From the NCBI GenBank assembly GCA_017354895.1, contig CP071499.1:2728001-2792000 (forward strand): a stretch of 64,000 nucleotides of DNA, read 5' to 3'. A program made the translations under genes and the position numbers. Positions 56,432-64,000 of the stretch are shown here, piece after piece. The notes beneath the pieces were generated by a model that worked only from the letters and a program-made list of their open reading frames with translations, ran no database searches and was not told the DNA's origin. How positions within the stretch are numbered: the stretch's first letter is position 1; each line of letters opens with the position of its first letter. Source of the stretch: Podospora comata. Taxonomy: Eukaryota > Ascomycota > Sordariomycetes > Sordariales > Podosporaceae.

Positions 56432-57340
56432 ATGGGCGGTAAAATCGACTGCTACCTTGACATAGGTCAGTTCTCCTCCCTCAATCCCTTCCCACCCTCA
56501 TATCAATCACTCACCATCACATACAGCTTCATTATACTCCTACCTCGCATACCTAGACCTCCTCCGCAACCGCCCCATCCTCGCCTCCCATGGTGTAACC
56601 GTCGAGTAGGTCCCCTTTCCCATCCCCTCCTCCCCTCCCTTATTAAACACCCCCCCGCCAGATTCCACCCAACCTTCCTCGGCGCTCTCAACCAAGCAAC
56701 AGGCAACAAACCCCCTTGGACCCTTCCCGCCAAAGCCGCCCACGGCCCCTTCGACGCAGCCCGCTCCATCGCCCGCCAGGGCACCTACCCCAATGGCAGT
56801 CCCCTCAACATCACCTTCCCGGAAAACCTCTTTATAAACGGGAAAACCATCCTTCCCCTTCGTGCCCTGCACTGCATCAAGTCCAAGTTTCCCCCAGAAA
56901 CCCTCGACCAAACCCTCCTCTACCTCTTCCACATCTTTTGGTCACCTCCCAATCTTAACCTTACTGTCCCTGAAAACCTCAAGTCAACGCTGTTGGCTGT
57001 GCCGGAGGGGTTCTCCGGTCCTACGGCGAATGATGTCAAGAAGAAGAAGTTGTTTAGTGCGGAGCAGGTGGAGGAGATTATGAAGGGGGCTCAAGCAGAA
57101 GAGTTTAAAGGGAAGCTGAAGAAGACGACTGACGAGGCGTTGGAGAGGGGGGCTTTTGGGGCGCCGTGGATATGGGCTACGAATGACAAAGGGGAGGGGG
57201 AGCCCTTTTTTGGGAGTGATAGGTTCCATTTTGTTTACAAGCATTTGGGGTTGCCGTACAGGGATGTGGAGGTTTTGGCTAATGGGGATGATCCGAAGTG
57301 GGGGAAGCTTTGGAGGAAGGAGAATGGGGCGAAGTTGTAG
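56432..57340 (+). CDS. Kappa-class glutathione S-transferase, peroxisome-targeted
   Basis: DsbA-fold enzyme that conjugates glutathione or isomerises aromatic substrates. Exons 56432-56465, 56527-56605 and 56662-57340 (introns 61 and 56 nt) give 263 aa. The spliced start reads MGGKIDCYLDIASLYSYLAY, the kappa/HCCA-isomerase N-terminus. The family motif around FHPTFLGALNQATGNKPPW follows, then a helical insertion domain and the cis-Pro region with GAFGAPWIWA and PFFGSDRF. The last residues are GAKL, ending in the PTS1-type tripeptide AKL (human GSTK1 also carries a PTS1). It is the divergent partner of the SKL-ending dehydrogenase. Confidence 0.87.
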   Translation: MGGKIDCYLDIGQFSSLNPFPPSYQSLTITYSFIILLPRIPRPPPQPPHPRLPWCNRRVGPLSHPLLPSLIKHPPARFHPTFLGALNQATGNKPPWTLPAKAAHGPFDAARSIARQGTYPNGSPLNITFPENLFINGKTILPLRALHCIKSKFPPETLDQTLLYLFHIFWSPPNLNLTVPENLKSTLLAVPEGFSGPTANDVKKKKLFSAEQVEEIMKGAQAEEFKGKLKKTTDEALERGAFGAPWIWATNDKGEGEPFFGSDRFHFVYKHLGLPYRDVEVLANGDDPKWGKLWRKENGAKL

Positions 57341-58159
57341 GTGTGGTGATGTCGGATGGGGAGGAGGGCTTGGTTGGTGATGCTGGGCTGGATAGCGTCC
57401 CCATGGCGAGGTACTCTTTAGACCTACTGAAACCAGCTGCCATCTATTGTGTGCACTTTCCTGGCCAGGGCGATGCCGTCCTGGTCTGCATCAGCAAAGG
57501 TTTCTCGCGGTGGTCGTGTTTGGGAGGGTGAGGTCATTTCAGGCTTGTGATGAGACGTTGAAAACATATATTGACTGTTCATATGCTTGGTTACAGTTGC
57601 GAAGACATGTGCTTAGGTTTCAAACTTAAACGAAAAACTGCTGTTTGTATGGATGCAAAAGCTGCATGTTAGAATCTTATAATTAGCTCTGGACGCAATG
57701 TCCAGCGCTAGGCTTGACAAGGAGCTGTACCGAGTCACCCAAATGCTTCTCTCACTTCAAAGAAGTCCTTCTCGGGCATTGAGAAGACCCGTCCATCTCA
57801 TCTCTGCCGCTGTTCAACAAGGAAGGGTGAGCAAAGTGACCCGAAATGACGTCTGCCACTGCTCGTCGCTGGCAGCTGACCAGAGTTGTCCCCCACCACA
57901 GAGCAGTTCCCGCAGCACCCCGCACAGACGGGAAGGGAGCTTGGGCCCTGTTCAAAGAAATCACCTGATCTGCCCCACAGGGTTCCTGCCCTGCCTTGCC
58001 CTACCTAGTTAAGTCAACTTCCCCTCCCGAAAAAGCATCCTCTTTCTTCCCTCATCACCAACGCAATCACTCATCTCCGAAGTAACATGTAGGTGCCCTT
58101 CGACAACAACAACACCCTCTCGCCTTCCTGTGCTAATTAACACATCACCAACAGTCAAG
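57341..58159. other. Spacer and eL41 promoter/leader
   Basis: 819 bp. The right end is pyrimidine-rich, as expected for a ribosomal-protein promoter, and holds a probable 5' UTR intron of the eL41 gene at 58089-58154 (GTAGGT...CTAATTAAC...ACAG). Open frames to the left (about 57698-58012) do not look coding. Confidence 0.5.
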
Positions 58160-58295
58160 ATGAGAGCGAAGTGGAGAAAAAAGAGAGTTAGACGCTTGAA
58201 GCGCAAGAGAAGAAAGATGAGAGCCAGATCGTAAGTCGCACAATCCACCCATTCCTGGTCTACTACAGCTACTGACTGTCGCCCACAGCAAATAA
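58160..58295 (+). CDS. RPL41: 60S ribosomal protein eL41
   Basis: The smallest ribosomal protein, at the subunit interface. Exons 58160-58230 and 58289-58295 give 25 aa. The sequence begins MRAKWRKKRVRRLKRKRRK and ends RARSK, essentially the universal eL41 sequence. It is so short that ORF-length filters miss it. The second exon holds only the last base of the Ser codon, one Lys codon and the stop. A further intron in the 5' UTR (58089-58154) is likely. It is single-copy within the window. Confidence 0.95.
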
Positions 58296-59240
58296 ACGAC
58301 TCGCTTTCTCGACCTCAATCAGTCTCCCAGTAACAATTGAACCTGGGCCATCAGCGAACTCAGCACCTTGGTCGTCCCTTTCGACTACCACGGCGACGCA
58401 AACCGTTCTTTGACTCTGCCTGTCGTCAAGTGGGCCAATAGGTCTCGGCAACCACCCCGAGTCTTCAGCAACCACGTTCTCCCCGGGACAACACTTTACA
58501 ACAATGGCATTCACTGCGCGGAGGTCTGATGGATCATGAAAAAATGAATATGGCTGGTTGCAAACCAATCATGGGTTGAGAGGACAATATGGGCGTTTAT
58601 GGAACATTGGGCAAGCTTTGTGCTATTTCATAGGACTGCAGATTGGGGTTTATGGTTTGCAAGAATTGACATGTCTCGAGCTTGAGAAACAACACTTTGT
58701 GCTCTCCTGTCGCGTGCTCGTGTGATCAAATTGTGTTTCAGTCGTGTGCCCTAGTTATTGCTTTCTCGACTTTTCGCTGCCAGAGTCGCAGCGAACTTTG
58801 CTTTCATGTTTTACCTTAAATCAGCTGTCAAGACCCATTGGTGGTCAATGTAACTTGTCACGATACTGCGACTCGACGCGGTCTGTCTGGCCGAACAAGG
58901 TAGCTCGAGTCTTATGCGCCGACTATGGTATTTTCATTCCAGACCTCTGCGTAGCTAATCTAATCAAGATCGAATAATTACAGCAACTAGCCCAAGCTCC
59001 CAGTTCACTTGAAGCTCAAGCTCACTCGAGCCCACCCCAGTATTTTAGCGACTTTTGCATTTCGTCATGGTGGGTGATGGGTGTGGGGAAGCCCGGAACT
59101 TTTGAAAGCGGTGAACCCGCAGCGGGTCTATTTTCCGGCAGAAAAAAGTTGCCCGCTGCACCCTCCGTGCTCCATCTGCCACCACCTTGCGATTACGAAC
59201 CGAGAAGTTATACCCAAATTCGCGATTCCACACAGTCAAA
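58296..59240. other. Spacer between eL41 and RPA49
   Basis: 945 bp without a gene I can support. It includes the eL41 3' UTR and the RPA49 promoter and leader. Confidence 0.45.
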
Positions 59241-60651
59241 ATGGGCGACCCATCCGAAAAGAAGAGAAGGAGAGCCGAGGATGACACTCCAAAGTCCAAG
59301 AAGAAGAAGTCTGAGGGCGCCGGTGCCGCCATGGAGTTTTCAATAACCAAAGTCCACACGCCGCAGGTTTCGCCTCCTGTCGTAGGTATGGACGATTGCG
59401 CTTTTTGACTGATTCCAGAGACCTGTGCTGACTTGGTAAACCAGCCGTAACACCAGGATTCCTTCTCCGCGACAAGCACGCATTCGATGTCTACGAAAAG
59501 GTCCCCCAACAGGCCAACAAGCGCCGAAAGAGCGGCGGTATTCCCCAAGCGCCCGAGATGGCTCTCCACTCCTCCACACACGTATCGATAGACTACACGG
59601 CCCGCGAGACCGAGCAAATGCTCAATCACTATCTCGCCATTGTGGATCCAAAGACCAAGGAAATCGAAATCATTTCAGCCAAGAAGATGATGGTGCGACA
59701 CAAGGTTCGAGCGCAACAAGAGGAGCGCAAGGAACCAGGGGAGGAGAGTGCTGCTCAGGTATGTTCTGTTATGGAAGAGCTGGTTTGGTGCTCACCAAGG
59801 CTTACCATTGTGTGCAGACCAACTACGAGAGGAGAACAGCGCTCGGCGAAGAGTTCGGTACTAGAAAGGCCAAGAAGGCGCTCAAGTCCGTCGCCGATAA
59901 TGCCATCATGGCCTCGACCGACAACTTGGGACAAGCCGAGAACACCATGTTGCAAAATGTCAAGGAGGTGTTCGCCAAATCGGCCACCAAGGAGGAGCTG
60001 CAAGCTGCTGTCGATCAGGTCAGACCAGTGCCCAAGGGCAACTACAATGCCGAGCATATCCAGGATGTGTATATCCCCAGAGAGATCATCGGATCCGAGA
60101 TTCTCAACGCGGTGCCGGTCATGGATTGGCAGGAAGCTGTTCGCAACAACGAGGCTGTCAACGTTCCTTCGCGTTTTGTTGCCCACCGCATTGCGCGTGT
60201 GGCAGCCAACAAGGAGGACAAGGAACGGTTGCAGGTTTTGCGATATCTGTTGTGGGTCATCATCCTCTGGGTCACTACCGGGAAGGGGAGGGAGCGTGGT
60301 ACCAAGACCATTGCGAAAAGGGACAAGCTGCGAGAGCTTCTGTCCCCAGCGCCCGAGGTGGTCATTGAGAATATTCGTCGGAAATTCTCGGATAATGGTG
60401 TGATGCGCAAGGAGCACATGGAGCTGCTCATGACGCACTGCTGTGTTTTTGCCAGCATCATTGACAACTTTGAGGTCAACATGAACGACCTGAGAGAGGA
60501 TCTCAAGCTGGAGCAGAAGCAGCTTGCCCAGTACTTCATGGAGGTGGGTGCGCAGGTCAAGCAGTCCAAGGCTGGCGGCGTCATGAAGCATATTGCCAAG
60601 TTGCAGCTGCCATTGGTGTTCCCCAAGATTCGATCAGGGGCACGGAGATGA
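59241..60651 (+). CDS. RPA49: RNA polymerase I subunit A49
   Basis: Pol I-specific subunit, related to TFIIE/TFIIF, that aids rDNA initiation and elongation in the nucleolus. Exons 59241-59385, 59445-59758 and 59818-60651 give 430 aa. A basic, Lys-rich start (KKRRRAEDD, SKKKKSEG) is followed by the dimerisation domain (residues about 30-140) with VTPGFLLRDK and SSTHVSIDYTARE. A linker with TNYERRTALGEEFGTRKAKKAL follows. The C-terminal tandem winged-helix region (about 250-430) contains FVAHRIARVAANKEDKERLQ and QLAQYFMEVGAQV. All splice phases agree. Confidence 0.9.
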
Positions 60652-62420
60652 TGAGAAGAAACGGTGCGGTGCGATGATGGGAGATTGGTTGGGGTGCAAC
60701 GAAACAGTGTTGCTTTTAATCAGGCGCTGGATTGGGAAAATCATGTTGCTAGGCGTATTTTGGACGGGTCAGGAGAGTGTGTGGAGGTGCATTTTGACGG
60801 GCAGTTCTGCTTGAGCGGTGGTGAGCCTGACAAATAACAAGCCAGGACTTACATCACCAAAAACCCTGGGCTCAGCAGAGAGAAACAGGCGGAAAGGTAG
60901 AGAAGGGGATGCTACATACAGCGTTGGAGTTGTTAGTCTAAAGTCGAGTCACAAATGTGGCAAACAAACAAGTGAAATAAAGTTTAGAGCTATCTTTTCT
61001 GCCGTCTCTGCAAAGACATGTATCTGTGTTGCACGCTCTTCCGGTTGCAGGTATGCTTGTGATATGCAAAGGGGTGAGAAGGCGGGGTGCACCCAGCAAG
61101 GACGGTGTTTGTTCAACCCCCCTCCCCCTTTTTCCAGCAAAGCAGAGGAGAGACCCCTCCCCCTCTCCGTCGCCTCCTCCCAAGCAGAGAGCGGCCAAGC
61201 CCAGTCAACCCTGCGCTTTCAACCGCTCACACAGACTCTGGTCCACGGCAGGCAAAAGCCAACGGGGCAGTTCTTCGGCGACCGGATCCCCTGGTCGGGT
61301 TCTGGTCGGGGCGAGTCTTGAGCCGCACACATCGACTGCCACGTGGGAATCTGGTCGGGTTCTCTCTCCACACAACCGCAACCACCTTTTCTCAATTGCA
61401 CACTCGATCCCATGACGACATTGTAACTGTCGCGATAGACACGTCTGACTGCGCTTAAAACGCGTTCTTTTTGTGAAGCTGTTGAATTGGAGGTTGGCTA
61501 TGGCAGATCGTATATTGATGATGAGAGACAGTAGAAACAATCAAAATAGACAGCATAATGAGCGCTGCTGATTCAAACCATTACATCTTGCTCTTGATGC
61601 ATCTGGTGAGCACAATTGATGATTTTAATTGCGACGCGTCGACCTGACTGCACAGCGCTTCTTAATTGCCATTTTTCTGAAGTGATTCACAATGGGTTGC
61701 TGCCTGCAGGGGCCTCTGACTCCACTCATGCCCTGTTGCGTGGCTTCTGATTGGCCGGAATGGCCGTGTCAGCAGCCAACCGGGCACCACGCGAAAGGCA
61801 GAACACGCGAACCTCCGCCCTGGCAAGTGCGTTTTTCCTGCACTCAGACTGGGCAAATCCAAGAGCAAGCAGAGTGCTCGTCCCGTCACCACCATCAACT
61901 CTGCACCAAGCAGAGCAGACACACCTCTCCGTCTTGCTCCGTTCGCGACAACCACCAATTGCTGAGACGACAACCTTTTTATTTTTCGCGTCGCATCCAT
62001 CGATGCATCTGTCGCCATCAATCATCCATCACGAGCTCAGCTTACCTTAACCAACTGCAAGTTCCAAGCGATTGCCCATTCACGACCACCTCTGCCTCAT
62101 CCCATGTCCAAGAGGCCGCAGTCGTGAATTTCCCACTTACATCGACTCTGCATACCCCATTTGATCGCTCATGCCGCCTATGAATTGATGAGACCTGAGC
62201 GAACAACGTGAGCATCCCTCCCTTGCTACCATCGAAGTCATAGCTTCGTGCCGATTACATCCTACATCAGCGCATGTTGCTTGCTTGCTTGATGCTAACC
62301 GCACACCTTTGCAGTCTCGAGTCGTGATATCAACCACACACGTTACCCTTGTTGTACCATTGTACCATCAAACTTTGGCCTTTCGCGTCATCCCATCCCA
62401 TCGAAAGAGGAACCGTCAAG
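60652..62420. other. Spacer and leader of the Yta7-like gene
   Basis: 1.77 kb. Contains two copies of TCTGGTCGGGTTCT (near 61289 and 61350), a CACGTG E-box (about 61340), and a probable 5' UTR intron at 62208-62314 (GTGAGC...GCTAACC...GCAG) just before the next gene. No protein gene seen. Confidence 0.5.
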
Positions 62421-64000
62421 ATGCCCTCGAAGCGCAAACGCGATCCCCTCGACGGATTCGACCCTAACAAATCGGATTCGGAGGACGAGAACTTTGATCC
62501 AACAGAGGACGCACCAGCACCACGACGAAGCGCCAAGAAGTCGCGGTCGACGAGGACCAAGAAAACAGGAGGAGGCGCTCGCGGCAAGCGATCCAACAGG
62601 TACAGAGGGTCCGATATTGAAGACGATGATGAACCCGAGGACAGCGACCTGGAAGATTCCTTCGCCGACGATGACCATGATGACCACGAAGACGAGTCCG
62701 ACGAAGATTTGCCCACCAATGCCGCCGGTCGCCGCGCGAGGAAGGCTGCGGTGAAGCACCAATCCTACAGAGAAAGCAGCGCTGAAGAGGAGGAGGAGAT
62801 CAAGGAATCCGGTGATAGTGCCAGCGAGCTGGAGAAAACCCCAAAGAAACCGGCCAATAAGCCATCAAGAATTGTTGTGCTCAAGACAGCACAAGCACAA
62901 CGATCATCCAAGCGTGGAAAGGAGGAGCCACCATCAAAGCCACCGCCGGCACCTGCTCATCCAACGCGCCGAACTCGCGCCCGTACCGAGGAGGTCGAGG
63001 AGCCACTGTTTGAGCTGACCAACTCTGGGAGACACGCACAGCCAGCTCGGGGAGCCTCTAGGAGCAAGAGCCCAGAAGCATTGGCTCGTGCGATTCGCGG
63101 AAACCGCGGAGCTGGCAAAGGCCTCAAACAGCCACCCCAGCCTACCATCGAGGAAGCAACGCAAGAAAGCGAGTCCAAGGACGAGGAACCTGCCGCGGCT
63201 ATGGAAGGAGATGAGGCAGAGTCCGTGACTAAGGGTCGGGGAGAGGAACCACCCCCAGTTCGTGGTGATGTCGAGCCAGAAGTCCCAGAAACCCAGCCAG
63301 AAGATGAAGATGCTCCGATGGAAGATCAACCTGCAGAGGCCGCCGAATCTGCCGCACCATCCGCACCAGCCGATGATGAAGATGACGATGATGACGATGT
63401 TCCAATCACCAGAAGGACACGCGGCGCGCGAGCAGCTGCGTCACAGCCCGCCGAGGAGGCTGCGGAACCAGAACCGGAGACCGTCGGAGGGAGTCGCCGT
63501 CTTACACGAAAATCGCGCCTTCGTGGAAAGAAAAGTTTGCAAGAGCCTAGTAGCGACTTCGAACCTGGTGAAGAATCTGCCGATCACATGTCTGCGTCAG
63601 AGGCTCCTAATGAGGAGGCACCCAATGAGGATGATGAGTCCACTCCCACACCTCGTCGTGGTCGCGGCTCTAGAGCTGCGAGTCGACGGAGCCGTCGCAA
63701 CCAGCGAGATTCCGGGGACGAAGAAATCGAACTCGACAAGGATGAGATGGCCGAAGAGCTGGAGGAGCTGCGTGAAAGTAGTAGATCACGGCCCCGCCGA
63801 ACTCGTCGCAGATCACCGTCCATCCAGTATGAGGAACGGGAAACCAAGAAGCGTCGCACAAAGCCAGTCAACTACAGCATACCTGCCATCGACCCTGCTG
63901 CTTTCGAGGTTGAGGATGATGATGCCGAGCCAGCCGCCACGCCTGCCAGAAACCGCAGAGGTGGCAAGAGCGGCGGCACTCAAGCCTGGGAGCGTGCTCT
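62421..64000 (+). CDS. YTA7: Yta7/ATAD2-like AAA-bromodomain protein, 5' part only
   Basis: Open from ATG at 62421 to the window edge (526 codons) with no stop, so the gene continues beyond 64000. This part is the disordered N-terminus: repeated Asp/Glu clusters alternating with Arg/Lys patches (SDSEDENFDPTED, DIEDDDEPEDSDLED). It then has an Arg/Ser-rich SRRSRRNQRDSGDEEIELDKDE and, near the end, KKRRTKPVNYSIPAIDPAAF followed by a GGTQAWERAL stretch. The acidic/basic layout and the NY-IP-DPAAF stretch before a Trp-x-Arg-Ala motif are as in fungal Yta7/Abo1 proteins. The AAA and bromodomains would lie downstream, outside the window, so the call is inference. The leader seems spliced (see 62208-62314). 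Confidence 0.65.
   Translation, partial: MPSKRKRDPLDGFDPNKSDSEDENFDPTEDAPAPRRSAKKSRSTRTKKTGGGARGKRSNRYRGSDIEDDDEPEDSDLEDSFADDDHDDHEDESDEDLPTNAAGRRARKAAVKHQSYRESSAEEEEEIKESGDSASELEKTPKKPANKPSRIVVLKTAQAQRSSKRGKEEPPSKPPPAPAHPTRRTRARTEEVEEPLFELTNSGRHAQPARGASRSKSPEALARAIRGNRGAGKGLKQPPQPTIEEATQESESKDEEPAAAMEGDEAESVTKGRGEEPPPVRGDVEPEVPETQPEDEDAPMEDQPAEAAESAAPSAPADDEDDDDDDVPITRRTRGARAAASQPAEEAAEPEPETVGGSRRLTRKSRLRGKKSLQEPSSDFEPGEESADHMSASEAPNEEAPNEDDESTPTPRRGRGSRAASRRSRRNQRDSGDEEIELDKDEMAEELEELRESSRSRPRRTRRRSPSIQYEERETKKRRTKPVNYSIPAIDPAAFEVEDDDAEPAATPARNRRGGKSGGTQAWERA

Overview
The window is nuclear DNA of a filamentous ascomycete, most likely a sordariomycete and plausibly from the Sordariales. The evidence is short GT-AG introns (mostly 50-130 nt) with CTAAC/CTGAC-type branch sites, genes on both strands with short spacers, a fungal gene repertoire, and one very AT-rich block that looks like a transposon relic eroded by repeat-induced point mutation (RIP). 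Exon borders given here were worked out by hand from splice motifs and reading-frame phase; there is no transcript support.

Layout. 1.2-11.7 kb is gene-dense: an oligopeptide transporter (-), the mitochondrial beta-ketoacyl synthase CEM1 (+), a tRNA-Val(AAC), the cytochrome bc1 assembly factor CBP3 (+), dihydrofolate reductase (-), an uncharacterised mitochondrial membrane protein (-) and PDX1, the E3-binding protein of pyruvate dehydrogenase (+). 11.7-22.2 kb is a 10.6-kb gene desert holding a tRNA-like element with intact A and B boxes, an AT-rich repeat relic with terminal direct repeats, and microsatellites. A large leucine-rich-repeat protein follows (22.2-24.9 kb), then a second quiet stretch of 4.4 kb. 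NTO1, a PHD-finger subunit of the NuA3 acetyltransferase, lies at 29.2-33.0 kb.

33.8-38.7 kb is an accessory island: an NmrA-like oxidoreductase, a spliced cysteine-rich small-secreted-protein gene, and several intact or broken members of an unrecognised gene family, one of them a truncated DNA duplicate of another. 39.3-64.0 kb is gene-dense housekeeping DNA: the nuclease NUC1, a vacuolar-type zinc transporter (ZRT3-like), tRNA-Thr(UGU), an SNF2-family remodeller (STH1/Snf21-like), WDR70, a PhyH-family dioxygenase, SWC5, a divergent pair of peroxisome-targeted enzymes (an SDR ending SKL and a kappa-class GST ending AKL), the 25-residue ribosomal protein eL41, RPA49, and the 5' part of a Yta7/ATAD2-like gene that runs off the window.

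Themes. The left end is rich in mitochondrial functions, and CEM1 (octanoyl/lipoate supply) and PDX1 (a lipoyl-domain protein) belong to the same pathway. The right half is rich in chromatin and transcription factors (NTO1, STH1-like, WDR70, SWC5, RPA49, Yta7-like). The most testable new points are the divergent PTS1 gene pair sharing a promoter with a FarA/FarB-type hexamer, the decaying gene family and secreted-protein gene of the island, and the two fossil or tRNA-like elements of the gene desert.
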